The notes under the pieces: model-generated
The model's database searches: none
What the model saw: the letters and a program-made list of their open reading frames with translations, nothing else
Told to the model about the DNA's origin: nothing
Assembly: GCA_014529385.2 (NCBI GenBank)
Contig: CM043950.1
Coordinates: forward strand, 69,994,935-70,058,934
Length of the DNA: 64,000 bases
Direction: 5' to 3'
Source: Adiantum capillus-veneris
Taxonomy: Eukaryota; Streptophyta; Polypodiopsida; Polypodiales; Pteridaceae
Translations under genes and position numbers: made by a program
Shown here: piece by piece, positions 11,401 through 22,789 of the stretch
Layout of the letters: each line of letters opens with the position of its first letter
How positions within the stretch are numbered: the stretch's first letter is position 1

Positions 11401-12900
11401 TCAGTCCACAAAGGGGAGTAAGCCCAAAGTGTTGCGGAAAGCTTCAAGCTTCTCACGAGACAATGCCTTTGTGAAAAGATCTGCAAGGTTGTCCTGTGTT
11501 GGCACATAAGCCAAGCTGATCTCTCCTGCTGAGAGCCTCTCCCTGACATAGTGGTAATGCACCTCAATGTGCTTTGCGTGAGCATGAAAAATTGGGTTCC
11601 TCGCAACTGCCAATGTGCTCTGACTGTCAGTGTAGATAGTGTTGGCAGTGTCCTGTCCAACACCCAAATCAGCCATAAGGCGTCTGAACCATACACACTC
11701 AACCGTAGCTGTGAAGACTGCCCTGTACTCAGCCTCACAACTAGAAGTGGCCACAGTAGGTTGCTTCTTGCTCAACCATGATATACATGGACTACCAAGC
11801 ATGAAACAAAAACCACTTGTGGACACTCGCGTGTCAAAACAACCAGCCCAATCTGAGTCCGAAAAAGCATGTAAGTCTGGCGGCAATGATCCCCCCTTGG
11901 GGTAAAACAAGCCAAGATGTAAAGTGCCACTAAGGTAGCGGAAAATCCTCTTGACAGCCTGCCAATGCTTAGACCCTGGGCTATGCATGAATCTGCTGAC
12001 CTGTGAGACTGCAAACTGAATATATGGCCTCGTGTTGCATACATAAATGAGGCAGCCAACAACAGTTTGGTAAAGAGTGACATCAGCAGGATCGCCAGCA
12101 TCATGTCGACTTAACTTCAAACCTGTTTCCATGGGAGTGGCAATAGGTTTGCAATCCTCAAGTCCAAACTTACATAGCAATGTCTTTATGTAACTTTTCT
12201 GACACAAGGCAATACCACCATCACACTGCTTAAATTGTATACCCAAGTAATGATGCAACAGCCCCAAATCTTTCATCTTGAAAGTAGCATTCAAATCAGC
12301 CTTAAATTCAACAACATGTCTCTCATTTGGTCCAATGATCAGCAAATCATCAACATAAAGAACCACAATGAGAAGTACATCACCCTCACACTTTACATAC
12401 AATGTGCTTGTTGTTGGACTGTTATTACGAAAGCCTCGTTTAACCAAATGAGTGTCAACTTTCTCATACCAAGCACGAGGAGATTGCTTCAACCCATACA
12501 AAGCCTTCTTACATTTGCACACTTTGTCCTCTTGTCCTTTTATGACAAAACCGTGAGGCTGCGTTACATAAACTTCCTCAAATATGTCACCATTCAAGAA
12601 AGCAGTAACAACGTCTAATTGATGTACATCCCAACCAAAATGAGCTACCAATGCACATAGAAAACGCACAGTAGTCATACGACAAGTGGGAGCAAAAGTC
12701 TCTTCATAATCTATGCCTTTTTGTTGTGCATAACCCTTTGCAACAAGTCGAGCCTTATGGCGATCGATCTCACCATCCGGCTTGCGTTTCAACTTGTAAA
12801 CCCACTTCGTACCAATGGCCTTTTTGCCAGGAGGCAAATCACATAAAGTCCATGCGCCATTTTCTATAAGTGCATCATATTTTGATTGCATGGCAGCCAT
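11401..12900 (-). CDS. pol: copia element 2 reverse transcriptase-RNase H, unbroken frame
   Basis: A 499-codon uninterrupted frame, the best-preserved pol segment of this family in the window. RT motifs in order: WVYKLKRK (about residues 33-40), ARLVAKGYAQ, VVTAFLNGDI, ALYGLKQSPRAWY, and the catalytic YVDD at residues 182-185. RNase H follows with SDSDWAG, SSCEAEYRA and YTDSQST, ending GLLPFVD-stop. The Met used here is an internal Met of the polyprotein, not a true start: upstream homology continues beyond the TAG at 12916-12918. The protein would copy element RNA into cDNA in cytoplasmic particles. Since gag and integrase are broken by nested insertions, this copy is not autonomous. Confidence 0.93.
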   Translation of the reverse strand: MAAMQSKYDALIENGAWTLCDLPPGKKAIGTKWVYKLKRKPDGEIDRHKARLVAKGYAQQKGIDYEETFAPTCRMTTVRFLCALVAHFGWDVHQLDVVTAFLNGDIFEEVYVTQPHGFVIKGQEDKVCKCKKALYGLKQSPRAWYEKVDTHLVKRGFRNNSPTTSTLYVKCEGDVLLIVVLYVDDLLIIGPNERHVVEFKADLNATFKMKDLGLLHHYLGIQFKQCDGGIALCQKSYIKTLLCKFGLEDCKPIATPMETGLKLSRHDAGDPADVTLYQTVVGCLIYVCNTRPYIQFAVSQVSRFMHSPGSKHWQAVKRIFRYLSGTLHLGLFYPKGGSLPPDLHAFSDSDWAGCFDTRVSTSGFCFMLGSPCISWLSKKQPTVATSSCEAEYRAVFTATVECVWFRRLMADLGVGQDTANTIYTDSQSTLAVARNPIFHAHAKHIEVHYHYVRERLSAGEISLAYVPTQDNLADLFTKALSREKLEAFRNTLGLLPFVD

Positions 12901-14268
12901 CCAATTTTTTGAATTCTATGATTCATCAAAAGACAGAGACTCCTCAACATCATGTAAACTAGACACAGCCAAAGCATAACAATCTGATGCATAAGATGCA
13001 TGGCGAGAGCCTGAACGAGTACGACTAGACAAAGGTGCATCCAATTGTTTATCATGCAAAGTGTGCACCAAGCATTTTGCCATACCTCTAGCCTGCTCAT
13101 TTTCAGCGCTTTCCTCATCAAGTAGATCATGCACATCTGCATCAGTAATAGGCTAATCTGTAACATTTTCAGAAACCCCCATAGGCTGTACATTTGCCTC
13201 ATTGGAAATTACATTCGTATTTCCACCACTGAAAAGAGGCAACAAAGTGTCATAAATGTTCTGTGAGCTTACATTACTGTCTCTAGTACATGACAGCAAG
13301 GGCTGAACAGAATCTTCCACAAACACTACATCCCGTGAAACCAGAATACGTTTTGTTTGCGGATGATACAAACTGTAACCTTTGCTTTCAGCACTATAAC
13401 CAACAAAATACATTTGACAGCCTTATCATCCAATTTTCTTCGCTGTGTTTGTGGCACCAAAGCATATGCCAAACAGCCAAAAACACGCATGTGCTCAATA
13501 GAAGGCTTTCTATCATGCCATGCTTCATATGGAGTAATAGACTGCAAAGCTTTCGTAGGGCACTTGTTTAATACATAAGTGGCACACATGATGGCCTCAA
13601 GCCAAAAAGAATGCGGAAAATCTTGGCTTTTGACCATCCATTGTGCCATTTCCGTCAGTGACCTGTTTTTCTTATCAGCAACACCATTTTGCTGATGTGT
13701 ATAAGGCACTGTACATTGGTGTTTTATCCCACGACTAGCCAGAAATGCATTAAATTCATGAGACATATACTCCCCCCCTCAATCGGAATGGAGGGTGCCC
13801 ATAGTACATTTCGATACATTTTCAGCCACAACCAAAAATTGTTTGAAGCACATAAAAACTTCGGACTTCGCTTTAAGCGGAAATACCCATGCATGCTGGA
13901 GTAATCATCAATGAAAGTCACGAAGTAAAGGTAATTGCCCAAGGACGGAGTTTGCATGGGCCCACAAACATCACTATGCACAAGCTGCAAGCTGCATGTG
14001 GCCCGAACTGAACCATCCTTTGGAAACTTAGAACACTGCATCTTACCCAAAATACAGCCTTCCCAAACATGCTTGACAGGTGCTTCAAGAGGCAGCAAAG
14101 AAGCAACCATATCAAATTTTTGCAAACGTAGCAAACTGGCAAAATTCAGATGACCAAAACGTACATGCCAAAGTTTTGCATCTGAAATAGCCCTTGAATC
14201 TGCAACAGAATTTGCAAAATTTTTTCCACACTTGTCATACAAAGTGAGCTTGTACAGCCCACGGCACA
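12901..14268 (-). pseudogene. pol: copia element 2 integrase and linker
   Basis: Read on the minus strand from 14268: GAG-pre-integrase zinc-binding region (LWHVRFGHLNF, then a Cys pair), HSDVCGP of the integrase core, then frame changes near 13740. The piece 13766-13326 holds the region with the catalytic Glu; the usual AERKNRS appears as ADKKNRS, so that Glu is Asp here. The linker to RT contains TAG stops at about 13153 and 12916-12918, each at a position that is CAG in element 5. Element 3 cuts the gene at 14269. Confidence 0.88.
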
Positions 14269-14273
14269 AAAGG

Positions 14274-14966
14274 TGTTAACCCTCACGGCTCACCGACACC
14301 CCATCACCTACGACGGACGTGTATTATGTATTTGGTAGAGTCAGGTACCGGGCTTGTCAGACCAATAGGAAAAGGGTAAGAGTGATCGCCGATGAGAGGC
14401 GCACTCTAACTGGGACATTCAAGGGATTAGTTGGCTAAGCATGGGCGCCCAAGTGTGAATGGGGTGAGCTCATATAAAAGCCAACTAAACCTAAAATTCA
14501 CTCATTCTCTCATTTGTGCAATAATAGAGTGCTCTTGCTCCATCTCCATCTCCATCTTCTTCTTCTTCACCTCATATAAAAGCCAACTAAACCTAAAATT
14601 CACTCATTCTCTCATTTGTGCAATAATAGAGTGCTCTTGCTCCATCTCCATCTCCATCTTCTTCTTCTTCACCTCCTCGTGTGTGTGTGTGTATGTGTGA
14701 GAGAGAGAGAGAGAGGGAGAGTGTGTGTGCGATCGAGCATTACGAAGGCACGACGGCGGCGAAGCGGTTGAGTGCGGCACGACTGCAGCTTCTTCTTCAT
14801 CGCGGCGAGGAATCCTCCACGGCAGGAGCATAGAGCGGTGAGTGACACACCATTGCCCTCTTTTGAGCTTGCTAGATTAGTCTTGTTGTGTGCTTGGAGC
14901 CATTTGTGGCTCGCACACGGTGTATCGGCAAGTCCCTTGCTTCGACAGTGCGGCAAGGAGCGCACA
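14274..14966 (+). repeat. 5' LTR of gypsy element 3
   Basis: 693 bp, 98 bp longer than the 3' LTR. The excess is accounted for by a 102-bp tandem duplication (14469-14570 and 14571-14672), partly offset by a shorter GA tract. It holds the promoter, and the GT/GA microsatellites differ in length between the LTRs. Confidence 0.95.
14469..14672 (+). promoter_or_regulatory. Duplicated LTR promoter segment with two TATA boxes
   Basis: Two copies of a 102-bp block, each starting ctcatataaaagccaacta. The TATA motif catataaaag appears at 14470 and 14572; the 3' LTR has only one, near 27619. The LTR promoter drives genomic RNA, so this copy may have two start regions 102 bp apart. Confidence 0.8.
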
Positions 14967-14970
14967 TTTT

Positions 14971-14988
14971 TGGCGACGTTGCCGGGGA
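14971..14988 (+). other. Primer-binding site of element 3, Asp-tRNA type
   Basis: TGGCGACGTTGCCGGGGA, four bases after the LTR. It matches the complement of the 3' end of plant tRNA-Asp except for one base (A for C at the sixth position). Confidence 0.8.
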
Positions 14989-15749
14989 ATCGCCCTGCAC
15001 TAAGCCCAAGAGGCACTTTGTGCTTCTCCTATGAGTTGTTTGTAGTAGGGAAGAAGAGGAAGAGGAATGAGTTGTTTTTCTGCAAGTTGTTAATTTCTGT
15101 ATTGTCTGCAAGTTCTGTGATTTCTGCATAATGTTGTGTTTTTTGTTTGCACACAGTCTTTGCACAATTAGTAGTCGTTAGCTTGTTTGCAGTGAATGAA
15201 TAAGTAGGAAGGCAGTGAGCAATTTCTGCTTGCACACAGTTTTTGTCAAGGTTTGGCTGCACACAGTGTTTGCACAGCAGGTAGTGAGAGAGGAAGTGGG
15301 TGGACACTTAGCTCACTGTCAGCAAGCAGTTAACAGATTAGTTAGTGGTTAGCAGCACTGTTAGTAAGCAGAGAAGGTAGTGAGCTGTACGTGAGCTGTT
15401 GACTGGGGACCTACACTAAAATTTTGATCGAGATCGAGATCATTTCCCCAAGCCCAAGCCCAAGCCCAAGCCCAGTCCTCAGTCCTCAGGCTTATGATAT
15501 ATACTAGACTCACTCTTATATATATATCCTACCCCCTCAAGAGGGAATGAGAGCATGTGGGGCAAGTTCTCCACTCTCCTCCCTTCTCTTCCCACTTGCA
15601 CCCTTAGACTTTCTAATTCGGGCCTAGTTCCCTACTAGAAATTGACGGTTTTAGGGAGCTGAGGTTTACATGTCAGACAAAAGAAAGGCTCAGAATTGCA
15701 GCAGATTGTCAGCAACTATGTTCAGTTGCAAAACACCCAAAATTACTAG
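14989..15749 (+). other. Leader of gypsy element 3
   Basis: Non-coding leader. It contains degenerate repeats of tgcacacagt (15150-15270), a short (aagccc)n run at about 15450-15474, and a tatatatata stretch near 15520. No gene seen. Confidence 0.6.
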
Positions 15750-17978
15750 GTGAGCAGCCTTCACGGGCCCTCACTGACACTTCTAGGGGATCCAAGTCAT
15801 ATGAACCTACGCTCTGCACGAGTGTTAGAGCACGAGCATATTGGTAGTGTCTCCATTTACGCGGGCACCCATTATTCCTCCACCCTAGGTTCTGGACCTT
15901 CGGCCGGGACTCAAGGTAGCGCGACCCAAGATCCTCATATCGCGTTTAGTGATTCTTCCTCTGACTACGAAGTCATGGAGGGGTATCCTACACCAAATCT
16001 TGATAGTTCAAGTCAAGACATGCATGCCATGGGCCCACGGCCCGGGTCCAGCGTGTTTAGCCGCTTAAAAGAGACCCTTAGTAGAGCTACTCACTCCGAA
16101 CATGCGGTTAATGAAATAAATGAAGGGAGTGGGGAAGTAAATTCATCATTCATGCCTAAAATGGACCCTATGCTTCTTGAGAGTGTGCATGTGAATGTTC
16201 CATCCACTGCACCTCTTGATCCTTTAGGACTATCTCCCTCTGAGGTTTTACTACCCGATGGTAGGAGTCTTGCCGAAGTGCAAGAGATCGAACGCTATAT
16301 GCAAGCGACAAGGGAGAGGGAAATTGAGAACCTACGAAGGCTAGAACAAAGTCGAGCCCTGAAAGCAAAGGCTCCTATGACAACAATCATGCCAGCCGAG
16401 CAACCGAGTGCTCCCAAGGTAGCAGTCACGGAGGGGCAAGCTATGGGGAACAATAATGCTTCCACTTCAAGGGAAACCTCCAGCACGCCAGGCCTAGATG
16501 GGATATTCCTAAACGAAAATTGGGAGTATGACCTACAAGCAGAAGCTTTAACTGATCGGTACAAAGGACACACCTATCATGTGGGTTGGTTAGATGTTCT
16601 ACAATCCACATCGGGTGCTACTAGCATAGATGAGCAACAACAGAAAGTCTGTGATGTCCTCCATAGGATTGTCGAGTTAGAAAGACAGAACACAGGGATC
16701 AACATGCCTTCAACAGGCCTAATGAGATTCTTGGATACGAGAAAGGCCAACCAACCAACCCTGTCACAAATGGAGACTCCCTCAGTGAGCCCCATTGATC
16801 CTCCATATGTTGTTTCGCCAGGAGCCTCAGTACAATCTGAGCCCACAAGTGGCAGCTTTACCTTCCCAGATCTAGCTCATCTTTCTCTTAATGACACTAC
16901 AGCTACCATGCATATCCCAATGGTGAGCATGACAAGAAGTACACCATGAAGTTCATTTGTTAACACTGCGCCGATGCCTAGTAGCACAGTGCCCCCAACT
17001 ATACCTACATGTATGTATCAATCATGTGCACCTGTCGTACCTCAGCCTCATGTAGCTCCTACACCTCCGATTATTCCAAGAGCTTACAATCCACAATGGA
17101 ATTATCCAAGCTCTTATACAAGTGGAGCCATGCCATTTAATAATAACATGCCATATCAGGCACCCCCTATGCCTAGGGCCACTCCTGTAAACTTTGGACC
17201 ACCGTCTGGTACACCACCATACGAAATTTGGGACCCAAGAGCCGCGCGTATGCCAAGGCCAAGGCCAACTCCCATCTCACATGTTGTTCCAGGAGCACAT
17301 ACACCCATTATACCTGCTCAAATAGGAGATTTGGCAGCATTTGCTCAAACTATTGGTCGCTCTATTGCGGAAAACATGCGTAGTGCACCTGATAGAGAGC
17401 CTAGGAGCAAGGCGGTTCAAGTAGCTAAGCTCACACAGAAATTCAATGGAGACGGAGATGCTAGAAAGCATATGGAAGTCTTTGAACATGTGTGCGATTC
17501 CTTGGAAGAGCACAATGAGCTACATAAGTGTAAGGCTTTGAGTTTGACCCTAAGCGGAAAGGCTGGAGATTGGTATAGAACCTTAAGAGTAGAAGAAAAA
17601 ACGATCTACTCTACTCTTAGGAGACTGTTCTTAAAAGAATACATACGAGAGGGAGTACTTTGGGGTGTAGCCTCTCAGCTCCAGAAAGCCCAACGAGAAG
17701 AAGGTGAATCCGTGAGAGACTTCATTAGTCGCCTAAAGAATTTGAATTCTCGATGCAATCCAAACGAGCGATTCAACAACAACCAATTGCTCGATAGATT
17801 CATTAGGGGACTACGACATGAAAGTATTTATAATGGCCTAGTCATTAGAGGTATCACTACTTGGGAAGCAGTCACTATGAATGCAATCCAATTGGAGGAT
17901 AATTTAATGATTGCAGGAGAAAGAGTGTCTGCCGAGCCGAAGTCTAGTAGCTCGCAAGCATCATGGCATGAGCCATGA
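15750..17978 (+). pseudogene. gag: gypsy element 3 gag (one in-frame TGA)
   Basis: One frame of about 740 codons interrupted by a single TGA at 16947-16949; the frame reopens at once, so a recent mutation is likely. The N-terminal 400 codons are low-complexity and Ser/Thr/Pro-rich with a short charged helix (REREIENLRRLEQ). The second part (16974 onward) is Pro-rich and then holds the retrotransposon gag capsid fold: a KFNGDGDARKHMEVF start, the conserved AGDWYRTL stretch, then FISRLKNLN and RFIRGLRHE. The frame stops at TGA 17976-17978, overlapping the next ATG (ATGA). The protein would form the particle shell; the zinc knuckles lie in the next frame. Confidence 0.85.
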
Positions 17979-20900
17979 AGATAAAGCCAATCGTGAAAGA
18001 GCAAACGATATCTGAGATGACTTTGGCAGATCTCACAAAGGCCATCCAAGAAAGCCTTAGGGGTAATCGTGCTCCACAAAACACTCATATGAATCGAAGA
18101 AGGGAGCAACAATGGTGCTCAATTTGCTTGGGCCCACATACTACGAGTGAATGCCCTACTTTCAGAGTAAAGTTTAACGGGACTTGTAACGCGTGTGGTA
18201 GGTATGGCCATCAAGCGAAGGATTGCCTAATGCTTAAACGCATCATGGAAAATAGACCGCCTATAGCTTGGGCAGACTCACCTCGAGTTCCTGCATTGAT
18301 GCTTACCCCACCCATGGAGCAACAATTGCCATTACAGCACATGGTCCCTAGAACCCAAAATGTGGTCCAAACCACACCGTTGCCACCTCCAGTGCTAGGA
18401 CCGCAACCCCCTCATCCAAGAGTTACACCTATGAACCAAAAAGGTTGCGAGTCATCTAATACTTATGTAGATTGCGAAGAGGACATAGACTCTAGTATCA
18501 CCTATGGAGTCGACATGCTTGAGGAGTGTCCGATGTACTATATGGAAGACCATTGGGGACAAATCAAACCGGTATATCAACCTACTGCGCTAGCAGAAAG
18601 AGGCCAAAACATTAATAGTTTTGCCAAGAGACCACCTCTTCAATGCTACGAATGTGGTGGACCACATCGAGTAGCTGAGTGCCCCATTAGAATGCAAAAT
18701 AATGCTGCACTAATGCAAACAAGTCAAGGGAGTGCATTGGCAATGCCAATACTCACTTGTAATCGTTGTGGCATAGATCATTTGATCGCACAGTGTCCTA
18801 ACAATCCAAACGCACCGAAAATCACACCATTGAACATAATAGAGATTGTTGATGGGACACCACCAACTATAAACATAGCACCAGTGAATGCACTCACACG
18901 GTCGATGCTCCAAAAGCAAAATTACATCCTCGAAGAGAGAGATGCTGCATCCATTGGCCGAGCGAGAAAGAAGAAAACACGAAGAAAGAAATCCCTTAAT
19001 GCTTCTAGCTCAAAACCTAGTTCAAAGACTAACATAGGGACAGGAGAGGATCCCGTGTATATGAATGACCCTGAGGATGACTCAGATTCGATAGAGACCA
19101 CGGAGACCAAGACTATTACTACAAAGGAAAAAGCCAATGAGGAGGATCACAAGAGGGAATTACGACGAGCACCAAAAGAGTATTCAAAGTTAAATCACCC
19201 AGTTGCGAACCCCCAAGATAAGCCGCAAGAGACGAAAAATGAGGATTGCAAGAGAAAGATTGGAACCTATCCAAACCCAACGGTGGAAATTGAACGAGTC
19301 CAACAACTGACGGGTTTGGTGGAAGAAACTCAACGAATATTAGAACCTGAACCCAAACATATCCAGATGTCAGACACAGTGTTTCCCACACAAGTTCAAC
19401 CTCACAAGAACTACAGGCTGTTAGCTATACCCAGTATCATTCGGGAAGAGAGTGAGGGTAGGACATCTGAAAGTGGACACACACCTTTCCTACTAGAGAG
19501 AATGTTTGGTGAGGGAATGCCCGACCCCCTTGAGGAAGTGGAGATTCCATCTTCACCATTCTCTTGTCAGGATCCTACGTCCCACAAGATGCCATTAAAT
19601 GTTGCCAAATTGATGGATTTCATGTCTTCAGAAGTTAGAACCACCATCATGTCCAAACTATATAAAGACCCCGAGCTAGTCTCAGCTCTTCGAGCCTTCC
19701 TCAATGGAGAATTACAGGCCGGATTACCACAGTTTGCACATATGAACAAACCTGACTCGGTAATGAATGATGAGGAACATTTAGCACCACCATCTGACCT
19801 AGCGGGACATGAATCTGTAATTGAAGTACCCGTTAACAAGTTGGGGCAATACTTTGAAGGTGATGAATCTAATGCTACTCTACCAATCACTACTAAAGGA
19901 TTAACTGTAAAGGGAGTCCTTGACGGTGGTGCGGGAGTCAGTATGGTGACAAAGAGTTGTTGCGAGTCTATGGGGCGACCTCACCTTGAAGCCACAAGCG
20001 TAGTGGTAAAAATGGCTAATGGATCTATGGTTACGCCTATTGGAATGCTTAAGGATCTCAGGATCAAGGTCTTGGGACACAAGGTAAGGCAGAATTTCAT
20101 TGTTATGGATTTTTCCAAGCATCCTATGTCATTTGAGATGATCTTAGGGCGTCCATTCATGAGGGAAGCAAAAATGGTGCATGACTGGTCCAAAAACCAC
20201 GTCTACTTACAGTTCAAAGACTCTGTCATTCGAGTTGATCTTTTAAGTGGTCGAACGCATCCTCTAGGAAATAAATTCATCATTGATAATCGATCAGACA
20301 CAACAATTCACTCAGCTCCATTACAGTATTGTTACACGTGTAACGAAGACACGGATATTGGGGAGAACTCTCCTTATATGGATATCCTACCCGGAATGGC
20401 TGAGTCAGACAATGTCGATTGGGTACACCTAGCGGAAACTATAGATACATGGGGAGCTAGAGCTGCATCATGGGTAACACCAGATGGGGAAGAGATACCA
20501 CACATTGCACCAGTAAACATGTTAGGTGTAGCGCATGTAATATCCGATGATAAGAAAGAGGCACACCTACCTGAGAGTGAAACCGATGATTCCTCAAAGG
20601 CTTCAGGCCAATACACATCAGAAACGGAATCTCAGGGAGAAATAGATTCAGAACCTGAGGAAACATCGAGTGAGCCAAGTATAGAAACTGAACACTCAAG
20701 GTCTAGTACGACCATCTATGGTAATTTATATGAGAGTGAAGAAGATACAAGCGAAGACCTATCAAGCGAGTCGAGTTCAAACATTTACCAAAATCAAAAC
20801 CTTAACAAGAAACAAAGGTCATATAAGAGACGACGATATCGAGCAAATGTGAGAGCTAGGATAAACAAGGAAAGATCTACTGCAGAATGGCTTAGCTATC

Positions 20901-22789
20901 TAGGGGCATGTGATGCTCATCGAAAGCTAGTAGACAATTGGGGTGAACATCTCCAGAGTGTCATGTGGTGCAGCCCGCGACCCATTGACCTCGCTCAATT
21001 GGAGGTTACAGAGCCAAAATTGAGTCAAACTATAAGAAGACGTCAAAACCGAGAGTTAGCACAACAACAAAAGGAGGCAGAACTAAAAGAAAGACCTCCA
21101 TCAGGACAAGAGCCTGCTGACTTACATACGGCTCCTGAACATTTTAAATCTTATACCACGGGGGAGCGAAAGGTTGTGTATGCCAAAGCCCAACGAATAC
21201 CTACCAATGGAAGCAGTGGAGTCTATGATGGTCCAGCGGTAGTGAAAGAGATAGAATTAGCAGAACCAGGTGAGGAGTCTAAACCAGTCTTTATTGGTCA
21301 AAACCTTACCGAAACTGAAGAGGCTGTACTTAAGGAGCTCCTCAAGGAATACAAGGATATATTTGCTTGGACATATCATGACATGAAGGGAGTTCCACCT
21401 TCTGTGGTGCAACATACAATTCCCATGATCAACACTGCTAAACCCGTCCAGCAACGACCCTATCCAATGAATCCTAAGTACGCCAAAATTGTACAAGAGG
21501 AGATTGAAAAACTTATCCAATGTGGATTCATATACCCTATTGAGCACTCAGAATGGGTTTCTCCAATAGTCATTGTGCCAAAAAAGAATGGGAAACTAAG
21601 AGTGTGCGTGGACCTCAAGAAAGTTAATGCAGCTACTAGGAGAGATCATTATCCCTTGCCATATTCAGAACATGTGCTTGAAAGAGTTGCGGGCAAGGAA
21701 GCTTATAGCTTTTTAGATGGGGACTCTGGCTACAATTAAATCACAATTGCATTAGAGGACCAAGCTAAAACTGCTTTTATCACAGAGTTTGGAGTGTTTG
21801 CATTTCGTGTTATGGCTTTTGGCTTAACAAATGCCCCTGCTACATTCCAACGATTAATAAACACTGCGTTTAAAGAATTTCTAAGGGAGTTTTGTGAAGC
21901 TTTCCTAGACGACCTTTGTGTTTATTCTTCTTGGGAGAAGCATTTGTTATATCTACGAAAAATATTTGAAAGGTGCAGATTTTATCGCATCTCATTGAAC
22001 CCTTTCAAATGCCAATTTTGGGTTAAGCATGGAGTCATTCTAGGGCATATAGTGTCCAAGAACGGGATATCCACAGATGAGAGTAAGATTAAAGCCATTG
22101 CCGATTTGCCACCACCTACGAACTATAAAGGAGTTCAAAGATTTATGGGCCATGTTGGTTATTATCGAAGGTTTATTTTAAACTTTGCCGAGATAGCGCG
22201 TCCATTGTACAAGCTTCTTATCGAGTTTCACTGGACGGAAGAATGTCATCAATCTTATGAGTTATTAAAGAAGGCCCTAACAAGTGCTCCAATCCTTCGA
22301 ACACCTGATTGGAATGTACCTTTTCATGTGCATATTGATGCATCAAATTTTGCTATTGGATGTGTTCTAGCTCAACCAGGAGAACATAAATTGGACTACC
22401 CTATTAGCTTTGCAAGTTGCCAATTAAATGATGCCAAGATGAACTACACTACTACAGAGCGCGAAGGTCTAGCTATGATTTACGCAGTAAAGAAATTTCG
22501 CTATTACCTTCTTGCTACCAAGTTTGTGTTTTATGTTGATCATCAAGCATTGCTATATTTGGTAAACAAGCCGTGTTCCACAGGTCGAATTACACGATGG
22601 TTGTTAATTCTTCTTGATTTTGACTTCACCGTTGTTGTGAGGCCTGGGAGGAAACATGTCATGGCGGATCATTTATCTCGTATCCCTAATGGCGCAGCTC
22701 CTATGGGGGTTGATGATGAATTTCCTGATACTCCTTTGTTCATTGTTGAACAATGCCTGAATGGAGTGAAAAGATTGTTAACTTCTTAG
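17975..22789 (+). pseudogene. pol: gypsy element 3 zinc knuckles-protease-RT-RNase H (one in-frame TAA)
   Basis: Single frame with one TAA at 21737-21739 (CAA expected, inside SGYNQ). It starts with four zinc knuckles (residues 48-60, 71-84, 224-236, 262-274), then a charged linker. The retropepsin-like domain has the motif LDGGAG with Asp at residue 650 and ILGRPFM about 80 residues on. RT follows: VPKKNGKLRVCVDLKK, then after the stop MAFGLTNAPATFQ and the catalytic FLDD. RNase H has HIDASNFAIG, TTEREGLAMIYA and DHQALLYL. The usual protease triad D-S/T-G is D-G-G here. The frame is lost near 22753 by about one base before integrase. It encodes the enzymes that copy and process the element. 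Confidence 0.9.

Noticed and set aside
12235-12618. 127-codon plus-strand frame
   Set aside because: Shadow of the copia RT on the opposite strand; the equivalent shadow occurs at 49320-49736 in element 5.
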